DNA of 27,244 nucleotides from Anaerolineales bacterium (GTDB lineage Bacteria > Chloroflexota > Anaerolineae > Anaerolineales > UBA4823), in NCBI GenBank assembly GCA_016932955.1, contig JAFGBV010000115.1:1-27244 (forward strand). The letters are read 5' to 3'. A program made the position numbers and the translations under genes. Each line of letters starts with the position of its first letter. Position 1 is the stretch's first letter. The notes beneath the pieces were generated by a model, which saw only the letters and a list, made by a program, of their open reading frames with translations, had not been told where the DNA came from and searched no databases. Shown in pieces: positions 1 through 7,742 of the stretch.

Positions 1-64
1 AACTAGGAATGGTGTCGTCACGTTTCTGGGTTGACTTTTCGTTTTTCGTGGGTTGAGTTTTTGG

Positions 65-93
65 TTACCGAGTTATTGCGGAATCCCTATGAT
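65..93 (+). promoter_or_regulatory. Possible smpB promoter with very short leader
   Basis: A TATGAT hexamer at 88-93 lies 17 bp after TTACCG (65-70). A start about 7 bp downstream would leave only a few bases before the smpB ATG at 106, and no Shine-Dalgarno is visible there. This suggests a nearly leaderless transcript. The -35 match is weak, so the call is tentative. Confidence 0.35.
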
Positions 94-105
94 ACAATTG
101 CCGCC

Positions 106-579
106 ATGGCAGAAAAGGTGAAGACGGGCGTTAAAATTGTAGCCAGTAACCGCAAAGCGCGGCACGAATATTTTATCCTCGAGACGATGGAGGCGGGTAT
201 CGCGCTGCAAGGCAGCGAGATCAAGTCGGTGCGGGCAGGGCAGATCAGCCTGGGCGAGGCGTACGTGGAGATCCGCAACGGGCGGGAAGCCTGGCTGGTG
301 GAGGCGCACATTGCGCCTTACGAGCAGGCGAATATCTACAACCACGAGCCGCGCCGCCCGCGCAAGCTGCTGCTGCACCGCACGGAGATCCGCCGCCTGT
401 GGAACACGGTGCGCCAGAAGGGGGTGACGATCATCCCGCTCAGCGTGTACCTGAAGGAAGGCCGCGCTAAGGTGGAGATCGCCACAGCGAAAGGCAAGAA
501 GCTGTACGATAAGCGCGCGGACATGGCTGAACGAGATGCCCGGCGCGAGATGGAACGCGAGATGCGGAGGCGGGAATGA
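106..579 (+). CDS. smpB: SsrA-binding protein SmpB
   Basis: SmpB binds the tRNA-like domain of tmRNA and brings it to stalled ribosomes for trans-translation. The 157-residue product shows the family signatures: the N-terminal strand VASNRKARHEYFI, then GIALQGSEIKSVRAG and SLGEAYVEI, NIYNHEPRRPRKLLLH in the middle, and a basic tail GKKLYDKRADMAERDARREM that is expected to enter the decoding site. Length is normal for the family. The frame is open further upstream to 31, but the ATG at 106 gives the usual family start, and the earlier residues do not look like SmpB. No Shine-Dalgarno precedes it. The stop overlaps the next ATG by 4 nt (ATGA), so the two genes are probably co-translated. No tmRNA gene was seen in the window. 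Confidence 0.97.
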   Translation: MAEKVKTGVKIVASNRKARHEYFILETMEAGIALQGSEIKSVRAGQISLGEAYVEIRNGREAWLVEAHIAPYEQANIYNHEPRRPRKLLLHRTEIRRLWNTVRQKGVTIIPLSVYLKEGRAKVEIATAKGKKLYDKRADMAERDARREMEREMRRRE

Positions 580-1283
580 TCCACAACAACTGGATTGCAC
601 TGATCATCACTTTTGGGCTGGCGCTGCTTTGGCTGCGCCTGAATGATTTTGCGGCGCAGCGCGGCTGGGTGAGCAGTGCGGTGAGCCGTAAGATCATCCA
701 CGCGGGAACGGGGCCGATCTTTGTGGTCTGCTGGCTGCTCTTCGACGATGCGCCTATGGCACGGTGGCTGGCGGCGCTGGTACCCTTCGCGATCACGGTG
801 CAGTTTGCGCTGGTGGGGCTGGGGTTGATGCGCGATGAGGGGTCGGTGAAATCGATGTCGCGCACGGGGGACCGGCGCGAGATCCTGCGCGGGCCGCTGT
901 TCTACGGCATCATTTTTGTGCTGCTCACGCTGATCTACTGGCGCCATTCGCCGATCGGCATCACGGCGCTGATGCTGCTGTGTGGCGGGGACGGGCTGGC
1001 GGATATCTTGGGGCGCAAGTGGGGCAAGCGCAAGCTGCCCTGGAACGCGGGCAAATCGTGGTGGGGGGCGATTGGGATGCTGCTGGGCGGGTGGGTTTTT
1101 TCGCTGGTGGTGCTGGGGATTTTCGTGTGGGGGGGGCTGCTGGCGGCGCCTTTTAGCGCTTACCTGCTGCCTGCCACGTTGATCGCCATTGCGGGAACGC
1201 TGGTGGAGACGCTGCCGCTGGTGGATATTGACAACATCACCGTCAGCGCGGCGGCGGTGATGTTAGGGCATATTTTGTTTTAG
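576..1283 (+). CDS. Phytol/dolichol kinase-like polytopic membrane protein
   Basis: This 235-residue protein is hydrophobic almost throughout, with about six or seven membrane segments. Motifs match the VTE5/SEC59 group of CTP-dependent polyprenol kinases and the related cytidylyltransferase fold: SRKIIHAGTG near residue 38, GGDGLADILGRKWGKRKLPW near residue 135, a following GKSWWGAIG, and ETLPLVDIDNITVSAAA near the C-terminus. The likely role is phosphorylating a prenyl alcohol (phytol, geranylgeraniol or dolichol) at the membrane. The exact substrate cannot be read from the sequence. It overlaps smpB by 4 nt and is probably expressed with it. It ends one base before the stop of the oppositely directed methyltransferase gene. 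Confidence 0.82.
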   Translation: MIHNNWIALIITFGLALLWLRLNDFAAQRGWVSSAVSRKIIHAGTGPIFVVCWLLFDDAPMARWLAALVPFAITVQFALVGLGLMRDEGSVKSMSRTGDRREILRGPLFYGIIFVLLTLIYWRHSPIGITALMLLCGGDGLADILGRKWGKRKLPWNAGKSWWGAIGMLLGGWVFSLVVLGIFVWGGLLAAPFSAYLLPATLIAIAGTLVETLPLVDIDNITVSAAAVMLGHILF

Positions 1284-1284
1284 G

Positions 1285-2103
1285 TTATGATCTTGAACTG
1301 AGGCGGTTTCTCAAACGTTCGTAAACCTGCTTCACCAGCCACCGCGTCCCGTTCTTCCGCCAGTAACCTCTGATCCGCACTAATTTTAGATACCGTTCAA
1401 TCCTCGTATGAGTCATTCCCTGGTAAGGATTCCAGATGTTGATAGGGCGCTTGCAGATCAGCGGATTCATCAAGAGTAAATATCCGGTATTGGTTCCTGT
1501 CAGTTCGTCGAAAACTTCAAGATGTGGAAAAATGAGACTATCAGGTCGGATGACTCTCCTAAAATAGCGGCGCAGGAAATCATACAGAGTTTGGGCTGAA
1601 TACTCAATGCGATGGAACTCCCATTCTGGCTGGAGGTTGAGTGGGCCTCCACAAGGCGTGGAGAATATGAGAATGCCAGTTCTGCTCATGTGCTGGACGA
1701 TGTTTGAGAGCATCAACTCTCGATGGGGAACATGCTCAAGTGTATCGAAACTGACGATTACATCAAATTTATCCTGGCCAATCGTTTCATTCCACGTGAT
1801 GGCATCTCCCTGGTGATATTCAAGGTTGGGCGAAGAATATTTTTGCCTGGCTTGTTGGATGGCTTCGGGATCATAGTCTATTCCTAAAATCTGACATTTT
1901 GGAAATTTAGACGCTAACAGGTAACTTCCATACCCAGACCCACAGGCGATATCGATTATTTTTCGGGTAGGCCAATGATCTTTGATGACTTTCAAGGCCC
2001 AGTGATACCTGATCAGGTGGTGCACACCAGCCATATTGCCGTCTTGAATATACTGCTGTAAGTTTAAACCTTCCGAAGGAATGAAATGTTCGTCTTTGAT
2101 CAT
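1285..2103 (-). CDS. Class I SAM-dependent methyltransferase
   Basis: The 272-residue product has a Rossmann-type SAM-binding fold. Motif I is IIDIACGSGYGSYLLA (about residues 49-64), the acidic end of strand 2 is ILGIDYDPEA, and the post-II region DVIVSFDTLEHV is typical of Methyltransf_11/UbiE-like enzymes. A conserved STPCGG loop and an HRIEYSAQTLYDFL segment follow. Such enzymes often act on glycans, lipids or small metabolites; the substrate is not evident. The start has a good Shine-Dalgarno, AGGAG, 5 nt upstream. Base composition is visibly more AT-rich than the flanking genes and many codons end in A or T, which suggests horizontal acquisition. It stands alone between convergent and same-strand neighbours. 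Confidence 0.85.
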   Translation of the reverse strand: MIKDEHFIPSEGLNLQQYIQDGNMAGVHHLIRYHWALKVIKDHWPTRKIIDIACGSGYGSYLLASKFPKCQILGIDYDPEAIQQARQKYSSPNLEYHQGDAITWNETIGQDKFDVIVSFDTLEHVPHRELMLSNIVQHMSRTGILIFSTPCGGPLNLQPEWEFHRIEYSAQTLYDFLRRYFRRVIRPDSLIFPHLEVFDELTGTNTGYLLLMNPLICKRPINIWNPYQGMTHTRIERYLKLVRIRGYWRKNGTRWLVKQVYERLRNRLSSRS

Positions 2104-2121
2104 CGATGCTCCTCGAAGCAG

Positions 2122-2127
2122 ATTATA
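2122..2127 (-). promoter_or_regulatory. -10 box for the methyltransferase gene
   Basis: A perfect TATAAT on the minus strand lies 19 bp upstream of the ATG at 2103. No convincing -35 box is present 16-18 bp further upstream (the best is a poor TCGCAA). It precedes a good Shine-Dalgarno at 2109-2113. Confidence 0.4.
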
Positions 2128-2162
2128 TCGTACAAGCGGCTGGTTGCGAGAAAGGCAAAGAT

Positions 2163-2205
2163 TTGGGGTTGGTCTGATCGGCCTCGCCGATCAGACCAAC
2201 CCCAA
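2163..2205 (-). terminator. Perfect 20-bp hairpin after the ABC operon
   Basis: Two perfectly complementary 20-nt arms (2163-2182 and 2186-2205) surround a 3-nt loop. The element lies 34 nt after the stop of the last exporter gene. On the minus strand the arm is followed by a mildly T-rich stretch, ATCTTTGCCTTTCTC, but not by a real U-tract. Termination of the exporter operon is the natural reading. The outer arm and flank resemble a second hairpin at 23692-23736. Confidence 0.6.
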
Positions 2206-2239
2206 TAAAAATCACCTTTCTTTGTACAGAAAAGAAGAT

Positions 2240-3430
2240 CTATTCGTAGCGGAAGCGGCGCACGCCGATGGCGAAGAAGACCACGGCGAAGCCCAGCAGC
2301 ACGGCGCTAGGCAGCAGCACGCCATCGAAGCCTTTGCCGCGCATCAGCACGTTCACCAGCCCGTCCATCACCCAGGCGGTGGGCAGCACATGCACTGCCG
2401 TGGCGAGGGCACGGGGGAAAAGCTCGGCGGGCCACCAGCAGCCGCCCAGCAGGGCCATCACCATGCCCAGCATGATGCTCAGGTTGCTGGCTTGCTTGGT
2501 GGTCTTGAGGAAGGTGCCCATGGTCACGCCCAGCGCTACAGAGGCCAGTGCAAACGCTACCAGCACCAGCGTCACCGGTCCGGCATTGCGCGCCCAGCCC
2601 ACCTTCAGAAACAAGGCGCCAAATCCGACGAGGATGAACATCTGGACGAGGCCGATCAACAACTGCCCCAGGATGCTGCCGGTGAGGAAGGTGGTTTTGG
2701 AGGTCGGGGTGGTGAGCAGGCGGCTAAATGTCTTGATCTCGCGCTCGTAGACGAAGAGCCCCGAAGCGGCCAGCAGGGGGATGAAGACCCAGGTGACCAT
2801 CTGCCCGGCGGAAGCCTGGGCGGCGGGGTCGTAGCCCTGCTGATCCGTCGCCGCGGGACGGGTGAGGGTGATGCGTTGGGGCGTTTCACTGAATGCCTGC
2901 TGGGCATCGGCGAGGGCGAGGGCGAAGTAGTCGTCCCGTTCCTGCTGGGTGGCGAAGGGGCGCAGCGCCTCGGCCTCCGCCAGGCTGGTGAGGGCCGCCT
3001 GCACGGGGCGCTCGACGGCGCTCATGGCGGCGCGCACGCCGCGCTCGCAGGCATCGGCGTCGGTGTTGTTGGGCTGGCGCTCGATTTGCAAGGCGGTGGC
3101 TTCGCCTGCCAGCAGGGAGGCTTCGAAGCCCTGGGGGAGGCTTACCCAGGCGGTGGCTTCGTCATCGTCGTACATCTCTTCCGCCTCAGCCAGGGTCACC
3201 GTCTGCACTTCCAGGCTGCCGATCTCATCCAGCGCGGCGGCGAACTCTGCCGAAAGCGCTGTGTTGTCCTGGTCTGCCACCAGTACCGTGATGCTGCGCT
3301 CTGTGCTCCCCCCGCTACTGCCGGAGAGGATGAAGGTGAAGATCACCGGCAGGATGAGGAAGAAGAGTAGCTCAGAGCGGTCTACGAAACGCAGCAGAGA
3401 ATCTTTCAGAATAATGTGCCAGATTTTCAT
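2240..3430 (-). CDS. ABC-2 type exporter permease (second of two)
   Basis: This is a membrane subunit of an ABC-2 exporter. The 396-residue product has an N-terminal membrane anchor (SELLFFLILPVIFTFILSG), a large extracytoplasmic region of roughly 170 residues containing ITVLVADQDNTALSAEF, and then about five C-terminal membrane segments, including an EREIKTFSRLLTTPTSKTTF coupling region and WWPAELFPRA. This is the ABC2_membrane_3 (YhiH/YbhR-like) architecture. The frame is open further upstream, but two ATGs at 3436 and 3430 fit the family start. The one at 3430 is best placed, 7 nt after an AGGTGG Shine-Dalgarno that immediately follows the stop of the upstream permease. It is the last gene of an ATPase-permease-permease operon; the exported substrate is unknown. 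Confidence 0.88.
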   Translation of the reverse strand: MKIWHIILKDSLLRFVDRSELLFFLILPVIFTFILSGSSGGSTERSITVLVADQDNTALSAEFAAALDEIGSLEVQTVTLAEAEEMYDDDEATAWVSLPQGFEASLLAGEATALQIERQPNNTDADACERGVRAAMSAVERPVQAALTSLAEAEALRPFATQQERDDYFALALADAQQAFSETPQRITLTRPAATDQQGYDPAAQASAGQMVTWVFIPLLAASGLFVYEREIKTFSRLLTTPTSKTTFLTGSILGQLLIGLVQMFILVGFGALFLKVGWARNAGPVTLVLVAFALASVALGVTMGTFLKTTKQASNLSIMLGMVMALLGGCWWPAELFPRALATAVHVLPTAWVMDGLVNVLMRGKGFDGVLLPSAVLLGFAVVFFAIGVRRFRYE

Positions 3431-3444
3431 GTTCATACCACCTT

Positions 3445-4749
3445 CTACTTGAGGAAACCCGAAGCCCAGCGCTTGCGCGCCAGCAACACGGAGAGGATGA
3501 AGAGGGCGACTGCCAGCCCGATCAGAGAGAGGTAGATCGGCAGCATATCTGCCAGTGTGGCCTTTCCAGCCAGGAGGGCGAAGCCGTCCACGGCGTAGGC
3601 GTTGGGGGTCAGCCTGCCCACCAGGCGGATGAGGCCGGTCATCATTTCCGGCGGGAAGAAAGACCCGCCCAGGATGCCGAAGAGTAGCATCATCGCCGTG
3701 CCAATGCTGGAGATCTGCCCGCGCGTCTTCGCTACTGAGGCAAGCAGGATACCCCAGCCGGTCGCCGCGGCAACTACCGCCACCAGGAGGAGCAGCACGA
3801 GCAGGGGGTTGCCCCAATCCAGGCGGAAGAGCAGCGCCGAAGCGATCACCAGGATGAGCATCTGCAGCAGGCCGGTGACAAAGATGGCGAGCAGCTTGCC
3901 GCCCAGAACCTGCAGGCTGGTGGTGGGGGTGCAGAGCATGCGCGGCAGGGTGCCCATATCGCGCTCGGCGAGGATGCTGCGGCTACCTTGCGTAACGGTG
4001 TACATAAGGAAGAGGGCTGACATGCCGGGGGCGATATAGGCCATATAGTTCACATCTTCATCTTCCTCACCGCCCTCTTCGCCCATCGGTTCCAGGCGGA
4101 TGAGGGCGCCGGTGGCGCTGGCGCCTTCCTGGCTGGCAGCCAGGCGCTCTGCCATCTGCGGCACGAAGGCTTCGATCTCATCCATGCTCAGCCGCCCGCT
4201 GGCGACGAGCTGGTAGATGGTCATGGCGCCGCTGACGCGGGCGGTCTCGATCTGGCTGACCACCTGTACCACCAGCGACTGGACGATGCTGGCGCTGATC
4301 GGCGCGCCGGGGTTGGCATACACTTCTACCTGTGGGGCAGACTGGTCGAACGCCTGGCTGGCGCCCTCAGGGAAGATGCTCTCGGTGAAGCCGGCGGGGA
4401 TGAACACTGCGGCGGCGGCTTGGCCATTCTCTACATCGCGACGGGCGGCCGCCTGGTCATCCATCACTGTGGGATCGAAGAGGGTGGCCATATCTTCGGA
4501 CAGGAAGACATCCACGATCACCTGCCCCATCTGCCCGCTTTCTTGGCCATCGTTGCTGTCGAGGTTCACCAGGATCACGGGGATCTCCTCGATGCCGGTG
4601 TCGGTTTGTCTGTTGCTGGAAAAACTGCCCGTCACCAGGCCCATGCCCAGGGTGAGCAGGAAAGGGGCGAGGAGCATGAAGATCAGCGCCGCCCGGTCGT
4701 TCAGCACGAGGATCAGGTCTTTCCAACAGATGCTGAGTATTTTCTTCAT
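3445..4749 (-). CDS. ABC-2 type exporter permease (first of two)
   Basis: The 434-residue product begins with a cytoplasmic helix and a membrane anchor (RAALIFMLLAPFLLTLGMGLV). A long extracytoplasmic domain follows with the VILVNLDSNDGQ segment typical of ABC2_membrane_3 permeases and an acidic EEGGEEDEDVNYMAYIAPG stretch. After that come about five membrane helices with the coupling loop SILAERDMGTLPRMLCTPTT and the GGSFFPPEMM motif. It resembles the downstream permease in layout but not closely in sequence, so the pair probably forms a heterodimer. Its start is 2 nt after the ATPase stop, which implies tight translational coupling. Drug, lipid or antibiotic export is plausible, but the substrate is not shown. 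Confidence 0.88.
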   Translation of the reverse strand: MKKILSICWKDLILVLNDRAALIFMLLAPFLLTLGMGLVTGSFSSNRQTDTGIEEIPVILVNLDSNDGQESGQMGQVIVDVFLSEDMATLFDPTVMDDQAAARRDVENGQAAAAVFIPAGFTESIFPEGASQAFDQSAPQVEVYANPGAPISASIVQSLVVQVVSQIETARVSGAMTIYQLVASGRLSMDEIEAFVPQMAERLAASQEGASATGALIRLEPMGEEGGEEDEDVNYMAYIAPGMSALFLMYTVTQGSRSILAERDMGTLPRMLCTPTTSLQVLGGKLLAIFVTGLLQMLILVIASALLFRLDWGNPLLVLLLLVAVVAAATGWGILLASVAKTRGQISSIGTAMMLLFGILGGSFFPPEMMTGLIRLVGRLTPNAYAVDGFALLAGKATLADMLPIYLSLIGLAVALFILSVLLARKRWASGFLK

Positions 4750-4751
4750 CG

Positions 4752-5717
4752 CTAGTCCCTCAATGCTCTGCCGGTGAGGTGGAGGAAAACCGACTCCAGG
4801 TTCGGCTCCTGGATGTCGATCGAGTGGATGCGCAGCCCGGCTTGCTGAGCTGCCAGCACCACGGCGGGCAGGGCATTCGCCGCTTCTGTCACGGTGAGCA
4901 CGATCTCGTGGTCAACGGCGGTGGCGGCGCGTACTACGCCCTGGTCGGGTTTTTCTACCAGCGCCTGGAACACGGGCAGGATCTGCTCGCCGGATTCTTC
5001 TTCGCCGAAGTGGAGACGGAGGGTTTCCATCTCGCCGACGAGGCGGGTGAGCTCTTTCTGCGTGCCCAGGGCGATCAGCTTGCCCAGATCGATGATGCCG
5101 ACGCGGTCGGATAACTCTTCGGCTTCTTCCATGTAGTGGGTGGTGTAGAGCACGGTCATGCCCTGGTTGCGCAGTTGCTTGACCATGTCGAGGATGCTGC
5201 GGCGGCTCTGCGGGTCGATGCCGACGGTAGGCTCGTCCATGAAGACGAGCTGCGGCTTGTGCAGGAGGCCGACGGCGATGTTCAGGCGGCGCTTCATCCC
5301 GCCAGAATAGGTGCTGACGCGGTCCTTGGCCCGGTCGGCGAGGCTGACCTGCTCCAGCACCTGGCGCATGCGCACCTTCAGCTCATCCTTGTCCATGCCG
5401 TACATATTGCCCCAAAAGACCAGGTTCTGCTCGGCGTTGAGGTCCTGGTAGAGGGCGAGGTCTTGCGGCACGACGCCGATGAGGCGCTTGACTGCCATGG
5501 GGTCTTTGGCTACCGAATAGCCGCCGATCTCGGCTTCGCCGGCGGTGGGCGCCAGCAGGCTGCAGAGCATGGAGATGGTGGTGGTCTTGCCGGCGCCGTT
5601 GGGTCCGAGCAGGCTGAAGATCTCGCCTTTGAGGATGCTGAAGGAGATACCTTTCACCGCCTCCAAATCGCCGAATGATTTCTTCAAGTCTTTTGCCATC
5701 AAAATTGTGTCAGACAT
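4752..5717 (-). CDS. ABC exporter ATP-binding protein
   Basis: This is the nucleotide-binding subunit that drives the two ABC-2 permeases encoded downstream. All motifs are present in 321 residues: Walker A GPNGAGKTT near residue 38, Q-loop VVPQDLALY, signature YSGGMKRRL, Walker B LVFMDEPTVGID, and switch histidine in TTHYMEEAEEL. The C-terminal region, about residues 225-321, is the accessory domain usual in DrrA/CcmA-like exporters. The start ATG has a strong Shine-Dalgarno (AAGGAG, about 9 nt). It is the first gene of the operon. No clear -35/-10 pair was found directly upstream. Confidence 0.95.
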   Translation of the reverse strand: MSDTILMAKDLKKSFGDLEAVKGISFSILKGEIFSLLGPNGAGKTTTISMLCSLLAPTAGEAEIGGYSVAKDPMAVKRLIGVVPQDLALYQDLNAEQNLVFWGNMYGMDKDELKVRMRQVLEQVSLADRAKDRVSTYSGGMKRRLNIAVGLLHKPQLVFMDEPTVGIDPQSRRSILDMVKQLRNQGMTVLYTTHYMEEAEELSDRVGIIDLGKLIALGTQKELTRLVGEMETLRLHFGEEESGEQILPVFQALVEKPDQGVVRAATAVDHEIVLTVTEAANALPAVVLAAQQAGLRIHSIDIQEPNLESVFLHLTGRALRD

Positions 5718-5761
5718 GCTATTTTCTCCTTGGATTATTGTGTGTTTAGGATAACAAAGAA

Positions 5762-5787
5762 ACTTCCGGCACGCCTGTGCCGGAAGT
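5762..5787 (-). terminator. Rho-independent-type terminator of the beta-helix gene
   Basis: An 11-bp perfect stem (5762-5772 with 5777-5787) and a 4-nt loop lie 50 nt after the stop of the secreted protein gene. On the minus strand the stem is followed by TTCTTTGTTATC, a T-rich run, which makes this the most typical terminator in the window. Next to it, GTCACATTGGGG is repeated directly at 5786-5797 and 5799-5810, and GTCACA/TGTGAC form a further small inverted pair. Confidence 0.7.
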
Positions 5788-5837
5788 CACATTGGGGGGT
5801 CACATTGGGGAGTGTGACGGTAATGGTGATGGCTCGC

Positions 5838-7532
5838 CTAGCGACTGGTCATCGGCAAGAATACCCGATATGGGTTGATCACCTGCAGCAGCGCCGCCGA
5901 GGTGGAGGGGTTGAAGTAATCGTCGCCGCTGTAGGAGGCGGTGATGTTGTGGACGCCAAGGGCGAGGGACGAGGTGCTGAAGGCAGCGTTGTTGCCGGAA
6001 AGTACCTGCGTGCCCAACGAGACCGCGCCGTCGTAGAAGGTCACATTCCCCGTAGGCGAGCCAGAGCCGGGCGGCGGGACGCTCAGCGTGGCGGTGAAGG
6101 TGATTACCTCGCCGATGGTTGCTGGGTTGGCGAAGGAAACGAGCGCCAGCGTAGTAACCATATCCACCTTGACGAACTCAAAGGCGCCCATATCGCAGCC
6201 TTCTCCCTGGGGGCGGGTGACGCCACGCTGGTCGTTACCGGGGCAGATGGCATCATCAGCTGCGTCGATGGCAGGGCTGCCGGGGAGGAGGGGGATTGTC
6301 TGTGTGTTGCCGCCGTAGTCGCCCAATGTGCCCAGCAGCGGGTTTTCATTGATCACCTCCGTGCAATCGCTCCCCGCTGGGCAGCCGCCTTCGACTGCAC
6401 TAAAGGTGATGGTGGGGGCGCTGAGGGAAACATTGTATATCTGGGGGCCATCGGGTGCGCTGTTGCCCCACAGGATGCTGTTGTGGATGATCGGGTTGCT
6501 TCCGAAGTTGAAGATCGCTCCGCCGGAGTCGGTGGCAGAGTTATCGCTGAAGGTGACATTGATCAGGGTAGGGTTGCTGCTCAAGCCGTACATCCCGCTG
6601 GCGTTTTCCATCCCGCCGCCGTTGTAGCTGGCGGTGTTGCCGCTGAATGTGACATTGATCAGCGTAGGGTGGCTGTTAGAGTAGTTTTCCATCCCTGCCC
6701 CACCGTGGGCGTTGTTGCTGCTGAAGGTGACGTTGTTCAGGGTGGGGCTGCTCCCGTTGCCATTGCACATCCCACCACCGTTATTGGTGGCTGAGTTTCC
6801 GTTGAAGGTACCATTAGCCAGGATCGGACCGCTGCTTTCCACATTGAACATCCCGCCGCAGTTAGTGGCGGTATTTTCCTTGAAGGTGATATTGGTCAGC
6901 GTAGGGCTGCTGTGATCATAGTTGTACATTCCACCACCGGATTCGGCGGAGTTATTGTAGATGATGAGATTAGCCAGTGTGGGGCTGCCATTATCGTTGA
7001 ACATCCCGCCGCCACAATCATTTGGAAAGGTTGCGCCATCCGCATTCCCTCCGGATATGGTGAAACCGTCTAGCACTGCCGTGGCGTCCGTGTTACTGCC
7101 AGTGACCACATGGTACGAGTTATCGCTGCTGCCAACTGCGCCGATCTCGCCGCTGAGCGTGGTCACATTCGTTTCGGGGTCGCGCTGCTCGCGCTGGGTC
7201 TCATCCCCGGCAAAGCCGCCGTAGAGCGCTACCCCGTTTTTGAGAGAGAATGTAGCACAGCGCTCGATATCCGTGGTGGGCGTGTATATGCCTTCTTTTG
7301 CCCAGATCTCTGACCCCGCAGGAGCAGTCGGCAGCAGGTAGGCCAGCTCGCAGGCGCTTGCCCAGTTGTTGCACGCCCCGCTGGTCAGCCCGCCGGGGCT
7401 GGCATACAACACAGTAGCAGTATCAACAGTCTGCGGGGCCGCCGCGGCTGGTAATGACGCCAGTGCGAGAGCAACCGGCAGCAGGAATGCCAGCAGGGCA
7501 TGACAAACCTTGCGGATTGAAAAGAGGAACAT
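5838..7532 (-). CDS. Secreted right-handed beta-helix protein with Ig-like domain
   Basis: The 564-residue product has a classic signal peptide (hydrophobic LLAFLLPVALALASLPAAAA, cleaved after AAA near residue 32). A polymorphic-outer-membrane-protein-type beta-helix follows. It is built of repeats reading roughly GGGM-x-N ... NPTLINVTFSGNSA, about residues 150-380, and it closes with the DYGGNTQTIPLLPGSPAIDA signature (choice-of-anchor Q). Residues 455-550 form a bacterial Ig-like domain (TFTATLSVPPPGSG, VTASYSGDDYF-like). The extreme C-terminus is YRVFLPMTSR, a tail shared with two other secreted proteins here. The family is generally extracellular or surface-exposed, with an adhesion or scaffolding role; no catalytic site is apparent. 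The ATG at 7532 has AAGGAG 6 nt upstream. Confidence 0.88.
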   Translation of the reverse strand: MFLFSIRKVCHALLAFLLPVALALASLPAAAAPQTVDTATVLYASPGGLTSGACNNWASACELAYLLPTAPAGSEIWAKEGIYTPTTDIERCATFSLKNGVALYGGFAGDETQREQRDPETNVTTLSGEIGAVGSSDNSYHVVTGSNTDATAVLDGFTISGGNADGATFPNDCGGGMFNDNGSPTLANLIIYNNSAESGGGMYNYDHSSPTLTNITFKENTATNCGGMFNVESSGPILANGTFNGNSATNNGGGMCNGNGSSPTLNNVTFSSNNAHGGAGMENYSNSHPTLINVTFSGNTASYNGGGMENASGMYGLSSNPTLINVTFSDNSATDSGGAIFNFGSNPIIHNSILWGNSAPDGPQIYNVSLSAPTITFSAVEGGCPAGSDCTEVINENPLLGTLGDYGGNTQTIPLLPGSPAIDAADDAICPGNDQRGVTRPQGEGCDMGAFEFVKVDMVTTLALVSFANPATIGEVITFTATLSVPPPGSGSPTGNVTFYDGAVSLGTQVLSGNNAAFSTSSLALGVHNITASYSGDDYFNPSTSAALLQVINPYRVFLPMTSR

Positions 7533-7619
7533 ACATAACTCCTTGTTTGTGCGCTATCTCAAAAAAGGTCCACCCTGGTACATGAGTGAGGTAGAAATGG
7601 CACGTGGAGCCTATATAAG

Positions 7620-7648
7620 GTTATACATTAAAACGAATCGGATGTCAA
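7620..7648 (-). promoter_or_regulatory. Sigma70-type promoter of the beta-helix gene
   Basis: On the minus strand TTGACA (7643-7648) and TATAAC (7620-7625) are separated by exactly 17 bp, one of the clearest promoters in the window. It leaves a leader of about 80 nt before the ATG at 7532. Confidence 0.75.
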
Positions 7649-7681
7649 AAAATTCCACCTGGCGACACTGCCCTGCATGTA

Positions 7682-7734
7682 TGGCACGGCAAAGGAGGCA
7701 CACGGCGAAAATCAACGATTGACTCGCCGTGCCA
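7682..7734 (-). terminator. Nested inverted repeats after the GH13 gene
   Basis: CACGGCGA (7701-7708) pairs with TCGCCGTG (7724-7731), and inside this AATC/GATT can pair. A 9-bp inverted pair, TGGCACGGC/GCCGTGCCA, also brackets the region (7682-7690 and 7726-7734). The structure lies a few bases after the GH13 stop and may end its transcript. There is no U-tract. Confidence 0.4.
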
Positions 7735-7742
7735 CGACACTG

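Noticed and set aside
2081..3370. Long plus-strand open frame opposite the exporter permease
   Set aside because: Its translation is rich in Gly, His and Gln without domain structure. The opposite strand encodes a clear ABC-2 permease with ribosome site and membrane helices.
3431..3817. N-terminal extension of the second ABC permease
   Set aside because: The upstream part of the frame overlaps the first permease gene and reads as Pro/Arg/Gly-rich nonsense; the ribosome site favours a start at 3430.
5730..6794. Plus-strand frame of 354 codons opposite the beta-helix gene
   Set aside because: It is an antisense shadow of a repeat-rich secreted protein; the composition is low-complexity and no start signal was found.
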